Source: Methylotenera sp.
GTDB lineage: Bacteria; Pseudomonadota; Gammaproteobacteria; Burkholderiales; Methylophilaceae
NCBI GenBank assembly: GCA_030652995.1
Contig: JAUSAG010000035.1
Location: 62,001 to 126,000, forward strand
Length of the DNA stretch: 64,000 nt
Reading direction: 5' to 3'
Shown here: positions 11,500 to 21,619 of the stretch, piece by piece
Position numbering within the stretch: position 1 is the first letter of the stretch
Layout of the letters: every line of letters begins with the position of its first letter
Notes under the pieces: generated by a model
Database searches by the model: none
Seen by the model: the letters and a program-made list of their open reading frames with translations, nothing else
Told to the model about the DNA's origin: nothing
Program-made: the position numbers and the translations under genes

Positions 11500-11609
11500 T
11501 TCAAGAAAACCTTAAACTATTAAATTAAAAAAATAGGTGAGCTCAGGTAACGGCAAGTCTTACGCACTTGCCATTAAACTAAACTGAACGCTTCATTTAA
11601 AGCATGCGA

Positions 11610-12902
11610 TCAAACCACACGATATAAATTCTGCCCTAACATATCTGGCGTCACCAACACGATACCTTTTTCAGACACATAGAAACGTTTTGCATCCAGC
11701 GTTAAATCTACGCCAATTTGCATGCCTTCCGGGATGATGCAACCACGGTCTATCACCACATTTTTGAGCACAACGCTTCGATTGATTGTCACTTTAGGCA
11801 AAATAACCGACCCCTTAATATCGCAATAACTATGGACACGCACATCTGAAAATAAAACAGAGCTTGTAATGCATGAGCCACTGATCAAGCAACCGCCAGA
11901 CACCAGAGAATCTATTGCCTTGCCAGTTCTACCATCATCATTAAATACAAACTTGGCAGGCGGCAATTGTTCTTGATAAGTCCAAATTGGCCAATCTCTG
12001 TCGTATAGATTAAGCTCAGGAATCACTTTTGTGAGCTCCATGTTAGCTTCCCAGTACGCGTCAATCGTACCTACATCACGCCAATAATAGTTGTCGTTCT
12101 TGGCACCGACACAACTATCAGTAAATCGATGTGCCTGTATTTTATATTTATTGATGATGTAAGGAATAATATCACCACCAAAATCATGGCTGGATTTTGA
12201 GTCTCCGGCATCGCGAATCAATTGCTCATACAAAAATTTAGCGTTAAATACGTAAATCCCCATGCTTGCGAAAGCTTTAGTGGTGTCGTCTGGCATGTGC
12301 TTTGGATTAGCGGGTTTTTCAGCAAACTCGATTACGCGGTCTGACTCATCAACAGCCAATACACCAAACCCTTTGGCATCTTCTAAAGGCACATTAATGC
12401 ACGCGACCGTCATATCCGCATTATTTTTCACATGTGTCGCCAACATTTTGCCGTAATCCATTTTGTAAATATGGTCGCCCGCTAAAATCAACACATACTC
12501 AGCGCCACTCTCGCGCAATAAATCTATATTTTGATATACCGCATCTGCTGTGCCTTTGTACCAATCTTCAGATATTCGCTGTTGTGCCGGGATAATATTA
12601 ACGTACTCATTAAACTCACCACGTAAAAAACCCCATCCGCGCTGAATATGCTGAATTAAGCTTTGTGCTTTATATTGCGTGGCGACGTTAATACGGCGAA
12701 TGCCAGAGTTCATGCAATTTGAAAGCGGGAAATCAATAATACGAAACTTTCCACCAAACTGCACCGCAGGCTTGGCGCGCCAGTCTGTTAAATTCTTCAA
12801 ACGGCTCCCGCGCCCACCTGCCAGAATAATCGCGGCAGTATTTTTGGTTAAGGTACTAATAAAACGGTCTGAATGCTGATCCACTTGTCGATTTTGCGAC
12901 AT
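11610..12902 (-). CDS. glgC: Glucose-1-phosphate adenylyltransferase
   Basis: [80 protein letters not shown]. Confidence 0.97.
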   Translation of the reverse strand: MSQNRQVDQHSDRFISTLTKNTAAIILAGGRGSRLKNLTDWRAKPAVQFGGKFRIIDFPLSNCMNSGIRRINVATQYKAQSLIQHIQRGWGFLRGEFNEYVNIIPAQQRISEDWYKGTADAVYQNIDLLRESGAEYVLILAGDHIYKMDYGKMLATHVKNNADMTVACINVPLEDAKGFGVLAVDESDRVIEFAEKPANPKHMPDDTTKAFASMGIYVFNAKFLYEQLIRDAGDSKSSHDFGGDIIPYIINKYKIQAHRFTDSCVGAKNDNYYWRDVGTIDAYWEANMELTKVIPELNLYDRDWPIWTYQEQLPPAKFVFNDDGRTGKAIDSLVSGGCLISGSCITSSVLFSDVRVHSYCDIKGSVILPKVTINRSVVLKNVVIDRGCIIPEGMQIGVDLTLDAKRFYVSEKGIVLVTPDMLGQNLYRVV

Positions 12903-13108
12903 GATGCCCTCCTGAGGTTTGGTTAGTTACTTACGTTAACCTTTGATAAATTCGCGTGTCGGGGAAATCGCACCACAGGGACACTAAAGTCAGTAAAATG
13001 CCAAGCCAGCATCTAGCTTCGTTTCCCATCACATAAATTTATAAAGGTTGCCTTACATTGCACTAGCTGGGCCAACTAGTTTAATTTAGTTAACATTGTA
13101 ATTGATTA

Positions 13109-13159
13109 CATTATAATCAGCTTAAAGCATTATAATCTAGCTAGATTAGATCTAATCTA
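13109..13159. promoter_or_regulatory. glgC/glgB divergent intergenic region: 18-bp palindrome and 10-bp direct repeat
   Basis: CATTATAATC at 13109-13118 and 13128-13137; perfect palindrome TAGATTAGATCTAATCTA at 13142-13159. Confidence 0.55.
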
Positions 13160-13205
13160 ACAAATAAAAACTAAAATACCTTAAAAATGATGAGGGGATA
13201 TAACT

Positions 13206-15428
13206 TTGGCAAAATCTAAAGCAACTCAATCGGTATCAAAAGCGCATACACAGGCACTTCGCCTCATTTTAGAAGCACGCCATCATGACCCGTTTAGCTT
13301 TTTAGGTCATCACGCAGTGAATGATGTTGAGAACCAAGGCTTTGTTTTTAGAGCATTTTTACCTTATGCCTCCGAGGTGCAAATCAACACTGGCACGACT
13401 TGGGAAAAGCTTGAAAAAACGCATCGCGATGGTTTATTTGAGCGCATCAGTAAAACGCCAATTAAAACACCTTGCTTACTCAAAATAGCGTCAGCGACTC
13501 ACAGTTACGAAACTTACGATCCCTATTCATTTAACTCCAGCCTCACCCAGGATGAGCTTTACCTATTTGGTGAAGGCCGTTTAAAACAAGCCTACAAAAC
13601 ATTAGGCGCGCAATTCACCACACAAGATAATGTTGCTGGCGTGCGCTTTGCTGTTTGGGCGCCTAATGCTGAGCGTGTCAGTGTGGTCGGTAGCTTTAAT
13701 AACTGGGACGGTCGCATAAACCCAATGCGTGCGCATGGCTCAAGTGGGGTTTGGGATATTTTTATTCCTAGCTTAACCACAAGTGACACTTATAAATTTG
13801 AAATCCGCAATCGCCATACAGGCAACATTTTAGTTAAAACAGACCCTTACGGCTTTGAGTTTGAACAACGCCCAGGCACCAGTGCAAAAATCAGTGCCAG
13901 CCATCACCAGTGGGAAGATAAGCAATGGCTGGAAACACGTAAACAGCGTGATTGGCTACACGCGCCTTTAAACTGTTATGAAGTACATTTAGGCTCATGG
14001 CAACGCAATGATAAAGGCCATTTTTTAACGTACCGTGAACTAGCAAAAACACTGGTGCCACATGTAGCCAGTATGGGTTACACCCATATTGAGTTAATGC
14101 CAATTTCTGAGCATCCGCTAACAGAGTCATGGGGTTACCAAACCACGGGTTATTTTGGCGTCACTAATAGATTCGGCTCGCCTGATGATTTACGCTTTTT
14201 GATTGACGCTTTTCACCAAGCCAATATCGGAGTGATATTAGACTGGGTACCAGGGCACTTTCCTAAAGATGACTGGGCGTTAGCTCGCTTTGATGGCACA
14301 GCTTTATATGAACATGAAGACCCGCGTTTAGGTGAACATCAGGACTGGGGGACCTATATTTTCAATTATGGTCGAAATGAAGTACGTAACTTCCTAATTG
14401 CCAACGCTTACTTTTGGCTGCAGGAGTTTCATATTGATGGCTTACGTGTTGATGCTGTGGCCTCGATGCTCTACCTTGATTACTCACGTAAAGCTGGTGA
14501 GTGGCTACCGAATAAATTTGGCGGTCGGGAGAATCTAGATGTTATTGATTTCTTAAAACAACTTAACGTGATGGTGGGTGAAGATTTCGCAGGCGTACTC
14601 ACTATTGCTGAAGAATCAACGGCATGGCCAATGGTATCTCGCCCTGTGTATTTAGGTGGGCTAGGCTTTAACATGAAATGGAACATGGGCTGGATGAATG
14701 ACACTTTGTCATACATTGAAACCGATCCCGTACATAGACGTTACTACCATGACATGCTCACCTTTGGTCAGCTTTACGCTTATTCAGAAAATTTTGTGTT
14801 GCCGTTTTCTCACGATGAAGTGGTGCATGGTAAAAAGTCACTACTTGATAAAATGCCAGGCGATGCTTGGCAGAAATTTGCAAATTTACGCTTGTTATTC
14901 ACCTATCAAATGACCTCCCCTGGTAAAAAACTTAACTTCATGGGTAACGAATTTGGCCAGGGACGTGAATGGAATGTGAACGCCAGCCTTGATTGGCATT
15001 TGCTGGATAATGATTACCCAGGTCACCAATGGCATCAAGGGGTTAAACAACTTAACACTGACTTAAATAAACTATATAAAGACCTCAACGCTCTGCATAC
15101 CCTTGATTTTGAAGTGCAAGGTTTTGAATGGATAGACTGTCACGATACAGAGCAATCAATTGTTAGCTATGTAAGGCGTGGATTGGACAATAGTTTTGTT
15201 ATAATAGTGTTGAACTTCACGCCTGTATTGCGTAATGAGTATCGCATTGGCGTGCCGCAGGCTGGCAGTTACCATGAGATTTTTAACAGTGATGCAAACT
15301 GTTATGGCGGTAGCAACCAAGGTAACTGTACTGACTTGCAAACTGAAAGTATTGCATGGATGCATCATCAACAGTCGCTTGTAATAACATTACCACCATT
15401 ATCTGGCATCGTATTACAAATAAAATAA
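13206..15428 (+). CDS. glgB: 1,4-alpha-glucan branching enzyme
   Basis: YEVHLGSWQRNDKGHFLTYRELA; DWVPGHFPKDDWALARFDGTALYEHEDPRLGEHQDWGTYIFNYGRNEVRNFL; DGLRVDAVASMLYLDYSR; MGNEFGQGREWN. Confidence 0.97.
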   Translation: MAKSKATQSVSKAHTQALRLILEARHHDPFSFLGHHAVNDVENQGFVFRAFLPYASEVQINTGTTWEKLEKTHRDGLFERISKTPIKTPCLLKIASATHSYETYDPYSFNSSLTQDELYLFGEGRLKQAYKTLGAQFTTQDNVAGVRFAVWAPNAERVSVVGSFNNWDGRINPMRAHGSSGVWDIFIPSLTTSDTYKFEIRNRHTGNILVKTDPYGFEFEQRPGTSAKISASHHQWEDKQWLETRKQRDWLHAPLNCYEVHLGSWQRNDKGHFLTYRELAKTLVPHVASMGYTHIELMPISEHPLTESWGYQTTGYFGVTNRFGSPDDLRFLIDAFHQANIGVILDWVPGHFPKDDWALARFDGTALYEHEDPRLGEHQDWGTYIFNYGRNEVRNFLIANAYFWLQEFHIDGLRVDAVASMLYLDYSRKAGEWLPNKFGGRENLDVIDFLKQLNVMVGEDFAGVLTIAEESTAWPMVSRPVYLGGLGFNMKWNMGWMNDTLSYIETDPVHRRYYHDMLTFGQLYAYSENFVLPFSHDEVVHGKKSLLDKMPGDAWQKFANLRLLFTYQMTSPGKKLNFMGNEFGQGREWNVNASLDWHLLDNDYPGHQWHQGVKQLNTDLNKLYKDLNALHTLDFEVQGFEWIDCHDTEQSIVSYVRRGLDNSFVIIVLNFTPVLRNEYRIGVPQAGSYHEIFNSDANCYGGSNQGNCTDLQTESIAWMHHQQSLVITLPPLSGIVLQIK

Positions 15429-15457
15429 CCTATTGAATATAAAGCACTATTACTAAC

Positions 15458-17116
15458 ATGGCTAGACTAAACAAACTTCCAGCGTGGCAAAAACTTTGTC
15501 ATCACCAACAACAAGTAGCCTCTACTCATATGCGCGACTTATTTGCGCAAGATGCTAATCGCTTTAATAAATACAGCCTGAAATTTGCCGATATTTTATT
15601 TGATTACTCAAAACATCGGATTACCGATGAAACGTTGCCGCTATTATTTCAAATGGCGCGTGAGGCTAACATTGAGCAGTGGCGCGACAAAATGTTTGTG
15701 GGTGACAAAATAAACATGACAGAAGATCGCGCCGTATTGCATACCGCTTTACGCAACCGTGCCAACACACCCGTTTTAGTTGATGGTCACGATGTGATGC
15801 CGGATGTGAATGCTGTATTGGCGCAAATGCGTCAATTCTCGGATAAAGTTCGCGATGGCAGTTGGTTGGGCTACTCAGGTAAACGCATCACCGACATCGT
15901 AAATATCGGCATTGGCGGTTCTGATCTTGGTCCAGTGATGGTATGCGATGCATTAAAACCATATGCCAGCGCAGGTCTGAACGTTCACTTTGTTTCAAAT
16001 ATCGATGGCGCACATTTAATGCGCGCACTAGAAAAATGCAACCCTGAAACTACGCTATTTATCGTGGCATCAAAAACGTTTACGACACAAGAAACCTTAA
16101 CCAACGCCACATCCGCCCGCACTTGGTTTTTAGCTACAGCAAAAGAAAGCGCGCATGTCGCCAAGCACTTTGTTGCGCTTTCTACCAATACCAAAGCCGT
16201 ACAAGCGTTTGGCATTGATACTGCAAACATGTTTGCATTTTGGGACTGGGTTGGCGGGCGCTATTCACTTTGGTCTGCCATTGGCTTATCCATTGCCTTG
16301 TATGTGGGCATGGATAACTTTGAGGCGTTACTCACAGGTGCTTTTGAGATGGATGAGCATTTTAAAACCGCGCCTCTTGAACAAAATATGCCGGTGATTC
16401 TGGCGCTGATTGGCGTTTGGTATAACAACTTTTTTCATGTTGACTCACAGGCTATCCTGCCTTATGACCAAGGTATGGCGCGCTTCCCTGCGTATTTGCA
16501 GCAAGCGGATATGGAAAGTAACGGTAAATTTATTTGCCGTGATGGTAGCCGTGTTACCTACAAAACCGGCCCTGTTATTTGGGGTGAAGCGGGGACTAAT
16601 GGTCAGCATGCGTTCTACCAACTGATTCATCAAGGTACGCAGATTGTTCCGGCGGACTTTTTAATGCCGGCACATAGTCACTATAAAGTTGGTAGTAACG
16701 GTAACGCGCATCACAAAATTCTGATTGCTAACTTTTTGGCACAAACGCAATCGCTGATGCTAGGTAAAACCAAAGAAGAGGCACGTGCAGAGCTTGAACT
16801 TCAAGGCTTATCTGGTGAAGCGCTTGAAGATTTGCTCCCGCATAAAGTGTTTGAAGGCAACCGCCCTACTACATCGATTCTGTTCGATAAACTTACGCCT
16901 AACACGCTGGGTAAACTTATCGCCTTATATGAACATAAAATATTCGTACAGGGGATTCTTTGGGATATCAACAGCTATGACCAATGGGGCGTGGAATACG
17001 GCAAACAAATTGCGCAACAAATTCTGCCGCAATTGATTAATGAAGAGGTGGTGAGCAATTACGACAGCTCGACTAATGGTCTAATTAACTATACAAAATC
17101 ACTGAAGCTAGACTAG
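15458..17116 (+). CDS. pgi: Glucose-6-phosphate isomerase
   Basis: [62 protein letters not shown]. Confidence 0.97.
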   Translation: MARLNKLPAWQKLCHHQQQVASTHMRDLFAQDANRFNKYSLKFADILFDYSKHRITDETLPLLFQMAREANIEQWRDKMFVGDKINMTEDRAVLHTALRNRANTPVLVDGHDVMPDVNAVLAQMRQFSDKVRDGSWLGYSGKRITDIVNIGIGGSDLGPVMVCDALKPYASAGLNVHFVSNIDGAHLMRALEKCNPETTLFIVASKTFTTQETLTNATSARTWFLATAKESAHVAKHFVALSTNTKAVQAFGIDTANMFAFWDWVGGRYSLWSAIGLSIALYVGMDNFEALLTGAFEMDEHFKTAPLEQNMPVILALIGVWYNNFFHVDSQAILPYDQGMARFPAYLQQADMESNGKFICRDGSRVTYKTGPVIWGEAGTNGQHAFYQLIHQGTQIVPADFLMPAHSHYKVGSNGNAHHKILIANFLAQTQSLMLGKTKEEARAELELQGLSGEALEDLLPHKVFEGNRPTTSILFDKLTPNTLGKLIALYEHKIFVQGILWDINSYDQWGVEYGKQIAQQILPQLINEEVVSNYDSSTNGLINYTKSLKLD

Positions 17117-17172
17117 CAATTAAACTAAAGTTATTCAATGTTGACTAACATTTGTGCTTGCCAACTACCACT

Positions 17173-17208
17173 AAAAGCCCGATGATTTTAACCATCGGGC
17201 TTTTTTTA
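17173..17208 (+). terminator. Intrinsic terminator downstream of pgi
   Basis: AAAGCCCGATG - loop - CCATCGGGCTTTTTTT: GC-rich stem followed by a T run. Confidence 0.9.
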
Positions 17209-17380
17209 TGAGACGGAGCTTATTGTTATCCAAGGTACTGCCCAATCATTGCAACAAGTGCTCTAATCCTATGAACAGCAACTAAACCTCCCCATGGCTA
17301 AAACGAGGGGATTCTCGCGGAGATTGGTTGATCCACTGAAATTACGAAATGCACGAAACCAATCAATTGGTTACCACGAT

Positions 17381-17556
17381 ACATCCGCCACCAAAATAGT
17401 GATAAACCAAAGTGATATATCACTTTGATTATGTTCGTGATTTTGGTGTATTTTGTGGATGTAATGTTTTTTCAAGGCCAAGGCAAACGCCTATTAGCCG
17501 ACCACCACCCTTGAATCACGTAAAACATTCAAACTCCGATTGCGATGCAGTCGGAT
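17381..17556. repeat. Cluster of nested and tandem inverted repeats (structured intergenic DNA/RNA)
   Basis: ACATCC(17381)/GGATGT(17457); CACCAAAAT(17389)/ATTTTGGTG(17440); palindrome CAAAGTGATATATCACTTTG (17408-17427); AATGTTTTTTCAAGG(17463)/CCTTGAA...AAAACATT(17509-17529); CCGATTGCGATGCAGTCGG. Confidence 0.65.
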
Positions 17557-17574
17557 GACCTATGCAATAACTAC

Positions 17575-18003
17575 TTAAGCCAGCGTATATTGCGGCATAA
17601 TTGGCCTAAAAATAAGGCGTAAATGACGCCTACCCAAGCTTTCAATTTCGTTGAAAAATAATACACAAGCAAAGTGTATCCCACCTACCCCAATCACTTC
17701 AAAACTATAACCGATACGGGATAAAAATCGCAGGGTAGGATTGACGCTTTTGCCTAGCATTAACGGTGTTTCCTTCAGCCATGGCAGAAACTTGGATATA
17801 GGTTGCCAAGTCAGGTTGTTAGGTGCGCCATCCAACAATATGGCGGCCGCTTTATTGTATTCGCAAATTAGACCATCATCATCTAGCGTTATGAATGCTA
17901 AATCTTCTTCACTTTGGGAATAATCTGCATTGTTTGTTGCTTCAATCTCATTTGTCACAAGGGCATCTGAGTTAAGTTTAGTGTTCAAATTCGATATTTT
18001 CAT
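17575..18003 (-). CDS. Small PAS-like hypothetical protein
   Basis: 142 aa; EEDLAFITLDDDGLICEYNKAAAILLDGAPNNL resembles a PAS N-terminal strand; ATGA overlap with the upstream DUF2934 ORF. Confidence 0.6.
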   Translation of the reverse strand: MKISNLNTKLNSDALVTNEIEATNNADYSQSEEDLAFITLDDDGLICEYNKAAAILLDGAPNNLTWQPISKFLPWLKETPLMLGKSVNPTLRFLSRIGYSFEVIGVGGIHFACVLFFNEIESLGRRHLRLIFRPIMPQYTLA

Positions 18004-18245
18004 CCATTCACCTCCGTTTCAGCGTCTAGCCAGCCATCAATCTCATGGCCAGGCTCAAAACCTCTAGCTTCCGCTTTATGATATGCACATATAGCAATGC
18101 GAGCGCATCTATCTGCTACGCTAGATTCTTGATTGGTTTCAGTCTCGGATTGAATACCGAAAATAGGGATAGGGTTTTTACTGCCTCCCTGCGTTGCTTT
18201 TAAAAGTTCCATCATGCCTCCTATTGAATATGGCGCAAAAGTCAA
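18000..18245 (-). CDS. DUF2934 domain protein
   Basis: RCARIAICAYHKAEARGFEPGHEIDGWLDAETEVNG matches the DUF2934 signature (A..AY..AE.RGFEPGHE.DDWL.AE). Confidence 0.8.
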   Translation of the reverse strand: MTFAPYSIGGMMELLKATQGGSKNPIPIFGIQSETETNQESSVADRCARIAICAYHKAEARGFEPGHEIDGWLDAETEVNG

Positions 18246-18342
18246 TGCTCATAAATCCAGGGGTGAGATTTACTACAACAGAACATTACTTCGAACGCAA
18301 TGCCGAAGATATCAATCTACTTCACTAATCAAAACATGTAAA

Positions 18343-18372
18343 TTAGGGCAAACACGTACGGGCTAACCCTTA
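18343..18372. promoter_or_regulatory. Shared 30-nt motif, copy 1 (upstream of amrB)
   Basis: TTAGGGCAAACACGTACGGGCTAACCCTTA; 27/30 identical to 24503-24532. Confidence 0.7.
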
Positions 18373-18444
18373 TAGGATTGAAAAATGAAAAATTGCCTCA
18401 ATCATATGGGCAATATTCTTATTGTTATCTGGTGGAGGTTCGCT

Positions 18445-19260
18445 ATGCACACTACCCGTCAGCCTGCTGTGGCTGGTGCTTTTTATTCAGGCAATAAACA
18501 GATATTAACAGATGAAATTAAAACGTTACTAGCGTCGGCAGAGGCGGTTATCGGTCATGCATATCCCAAGGCAATCATTGTTCCGCATGCTGGCTATATC
18601 TATTCTGGACAAACTGCAGCTATCGCTTATGCACGCCTAACGCAGGGGCGTGAATCAATCAAACGTGTGGTTTTGCTGGGGCCTGTGCATCGCGTACCCC
18701 TGCGTGGTTTAGCTCTGCCAGATGCCGATGCTTTTGCAACACCGCTAGGTGAAATAACAATTGACCAAGAAGCCATTGCATCCCTCTCTGGTTTGAGTCA
18801 GGTTGTAGTGAGTCGTGCCGCCCATGGTCAAGAGCACTCACTTGAAGTGCAATTACCATTTTTACAAACGGTGCTGGATGATTTCAAATTAGTGCCACTG
18901 GCGGTGGGCGACTCTACACCTGCCGAGGTGGCAGAAGTGCTGGATGCACTGTGGGGTGGGCCGGAAACCTTGATTGTTGTCAGCTCTGATTTATCCCACT
19001 ACTTACCGTACGACTTAGCACAATCAGTTGATCAGGCAACCGTACAGAACATACTAAGCATGAAGAGCTCATTAACACACCAGCAAGCCTGTGGCGGCAC
19101 GCCCGTTAATGGATTGATTCTAGCCGCTAGCCGACACCATTTAAAACCCAAGCTATTGGATTTATGTAACTCTGGTGATACCGCAGGTGATAAGGATAAA
19201 GTGGTTGGCTATGCCTCGTTTATTTTCACAGAGGAAACAAACGATGGCTCAACTATCTGA
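18445..19260 (+). CDS. amrB: AmmeMemoRadiSam system protein B (MEMO1 family)
   Basis: MHTTRQPAVAGAFYSGNKQ...IIVPHAGYIYSGQTAAIAYARL...VVLLGPVHRVPLRGLALPDADAFATPLG...VVSSDLSHYLPYDLA. Start set at 18445; the ORF track begins at 18385. Confidence 0.92.
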   Translation: MHTTRQPAVAGAFYSGNKQILTDEIKTLLASAEAVIGHAYPKAIIVPHAGYIYSGQTAAIAYARLTQGRESIKRVVLLGPVHRVPLRGLALPDADAFATPLGEITIDQEAIASLSGLSQVVVSRAAHGQEHSLEVQLPFLQTVLDDFKLVPLAVGDSTPAEVAEVLDALWGGPETLIVVSSDLSHYLPYDLAQSVDQATVQNILSMKSSLTHQQACGGTPVNGLILAASRHHLKPKLLDLCNSGDTAGDKDKVVGYASFIFTEETNDGSTI

Positions 19261-19843
19261 GAGTACTACTGACAGCGCTGGGGAAGTACTCATTTCAATA
19301 GCACGTGCCGCTATTTTTGATGCATTTGGCAAACCGTATGACGAAACTACCAAAGATTTTCCATTGCTACATGAGAAAGGCGCAAGCTTTGTGACATTGA
19401 CTCAAAACCAGCAACTTCGTGGTTGTATCGGCACGCTAGAAGCGCATCGCCCTTTGTTGATAGATGTTAAAGCCAATGCGGAAGCCGCCGCTTTCCGTGA
19501 CCCGCGTTTCTCACCGCTCACTGAAGCAGAGCTAACGCATACCAAAATCGAAATTTCACTGCTATCAGCGATGCAGGCCATGGCGTTTTATGATGAACAT
19601 GACGCGCTGGCTCAATTACAGCCAGGCATCGATGGTGTTGTGTTCGAATTTGGGCGCTACCGCAGCACTTTTTTGCCGCAAGTATGGGAGCAACTGCCTG
19701 ATGCTGATGTTTTTATGGCGCACCTAAAGCATAAAGCTGGCTTACAGCCTGGATTTTGGGATGACGAGGTCAAGCTCTATCGTTACACAGTGAGCAAATG
19801 GAAAGAAAAAGACATCACAAAAGATGTAAAAGTCTTAAAGTAA
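19244..19843 (+). CDS. amrA: AmmeMemoRadiSam system protein A (AMMECR1 domain)
   Basis: GASFVTLTQNQQLRGCIGTLEAHRPLLIDVKANAEAAAFRDPRFSPLTEAEL...IEISLLS; overlaps the amrB stop; start set at 19244. Confidence 0.93.
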   Translation: MAQLSESTTDSAGEVLISIARAAIFDAFGKPYDETTKDFPLLHEKGASFVTLTQNQQLRGCIGTLEAHRPLLIDVKANAEAAAFRDPRFSPLTEAELTHTKIEISLLSAMQAMAFYDEHDALAQLQPGIDGVVFEFGRYRSTFLPQVWEQLPDADVFMAHLKHKAGLQPGFWDDEVKLYRYTVSKWKEKDITKDVKVLK

Positions 19844-19855
19844 AAGGGCGCAGAC

Positions 19856-20941
19856 ATGATTGAAAATTCAAATTACTTAGCGCGTTACTGGCACATGATT
19901 GAAGATGGACGCATGCAATGCGACCTTTGTCCGCGTGATTGTAAGTTGCATGAAGGTCAGCGCGGCGCCTGCTTTGTACGCATGCGTCAGGGTGACCAGA
20001 TGATTCTCACAACGTACGGGCGTTCTTCCGGTTTCTGCATTGACCCTATCGAAAAAAAACCGCTGAATCATTTTTACCCAGGCAGTAGCGTACTGTCATT
20101 CGGCACGGCAGGTTGCAATCTGGCATGCAAATTTTGTCAGAACTGGGACATCAGTAAGTCCAAGGATATGGATAAAATGATGGATCAGGCCTCGCCTGAA
20201 GACATTGCGATTGCAGCAGAAAAACATGGCTGCAACAGCGTAGCATTTACCTATAACGACCCTGTTATTTTTGCTGAATACGCAATGGACGTGGCGGATG
20301 CCTGCCATGCACGTGACATTAAGACCGTGGCTGTTACCGCTGGTTATATGCATGATCAAGCCCGACGCGATTTTTACGCAAAAATAGATGCCGCAAACGT
20401 AGATCTGAAAGCTTTTACCGATGATTTTTATTTCAAGCTAACTGGCGCGCATCTGCAACCCATACTCGATACCTTGCGTTATCTTAAACACGAAACGAAT
20501 GTATGGTTTGAAATCACAACTTTGCTGATTCCAGGTAAAAATGACTCAGATGAAGAAATCACCGCCATGTGCCAATGGATTAAAAAAGAATTGGGTGTTG
20601 ACGTGCCGCTGCATTTCTCTGCGTTCCATCCTGATTACAAAATGCCGGATATTCCACCCACCCCGCCTGCCACCCTTGTACGCGCACGCAATATCGCCAT
20701 CAAACAAGGTCTGCAATATGTTTATACCGGCAATGTGCACAATCAAGAAGGTGATACAACTTTCTGCCCAAGCTGCCACACACCGCTCATCGTGCGCGAC
20801 TGGCATCAAATTAACCAGTATCGATTAACTCAAGATGGCACTTGCCCACATTGCGCTACTCACATCGCCGGATATTTTGCGGAACAGGCAGGTAATTTCG
20901 GCAGAAAGCGCATTCCAATCAGCATCATGGCGCATGCTTAA
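19856..20941 (+). CDS. amrS: AmmeMemoRadiSam system radical SAM enzyme
   Basis: CDLCPRDCKLHEGQRGACFVRMRQG; radical SAM CX3CX2C in GTAGCNLACKFCQNWDISK; C-terminal zinc-ribbon-like CPSCHTPL...CPHCATHI. Confidence 0.95.
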   Translation: MIENSNYLARYWHMIEDGRMQCDLCPRDCKLHEGQRGACFVRMRQGDQMILTTYGRSSGFCIDPIEKKPLNHFYPGSSVLSFGTAGCNLACKFCQNWDISKSKDMDKMMDQASPEDIAIAAEKHGCNSVAFTYNDPVIFAEYAMDVADACHARDIKTVAVTAGYMHDQARRDFYAKIDAANVDLKAFTDDFYFKLTGAHLQPILDTLRYLKHETNVWFEITTLLIPGKNDSDEEITAMCQWIKKELGVDVPLHFSAFHPDYKMPDIPPTPPATLVRARNIAIKQGLQYVYTGNVHNQEGDTTFCPSCHTPLIVRDWHQINQYRLTQDGTCPHCATHIAGYFAEQAGNFGRKRIPISIMAHA

Positions 20942-20955
20942 GCCAGAAAGTCATT

Positions 20956-21618
20956 ATGTCAACTGCAGTTGAAAAGCTCGTTCATATTCCAGCTGATGAT
21001 GTTTATCTCGAAGGTAAGCTGGATCTGCCAGAAAATGCCAGCAGCTTGGTTCTGTTTGCCCACGGCAATGGCAGCAGTCGCCATAGTCCGCGCAACAATT
21101 ATGTTGCCCAGGTGTTGCGTGATAACGGCATCGGCACACTGCTGATGGATTTGCTCACAGCAGAAGAAGACATGCACTACCAAACTCGCTTTGATATTTC
21201 GCTACTTACAAGGCGCCTGCTTGCGGCTACGCGCTGGGTAACATCTGAAGCAGTTACGCACAAGTTACCACTTGGCTATTTTGGCGCTAGTACAGGCGCT
21301 GCGGCGGCACTTCAAGCTGCGGCTGTGCTTGGCTTTGAAATCGGCGCCGTTGTTTCTCGCGGTGGCCGCCCAGACTTAGCAGGTCAGGATTTTTTGGCTA
21401 GTGTAAAGTCACCCACATTGCTATTGGTAGGCGGACGAGATGATGTGGTGATTACATTAAATCGCGATGCCTATAACCTGATGCATAGCAAAAAAGAAAT
21501 ATCCATCATCCCTGGGGCTACGCATTTGTTTGAAGAAGCTGGCACGTTGGAAGAGGTCGCTTATCAGGCCTCTGCATGGTTTTTGCAGTATTTAAAATCA
21601 CCACAAATAACCAGCTGA
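20956..21618 (+). CDS. Alpha/beta hydrolase (dienelactone hydrolase-like)
   Basis: LVLFAHGNGSSRHSPRNNYVAQVL; GYFGASTGAAAAL; LLLVGGRDDVVI; PGATHLFEEAGTLEEVA. Confidence 0.88.
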   Translation: MSTAVEKLVHIPADDVYLEGKLDLPENASSLVLFAHGNGSSRHSPRNNYVAQVLRDNGIGTLLMDLLTAEEDMHYQTRFDISLLTRRLLAATRWVTSEAVTHKLPLGYFGASTGAAAALQAAAVLGFEIGAVVSRGGRPDLAGQDFLASVKSPTLLLVGGRDDVVITLNRDAYNLMHSKKEISIIPGATHLFEEAGTLEEVAYQASAWFLQYLKSPQITS

Positions 21619-21619
21619 T

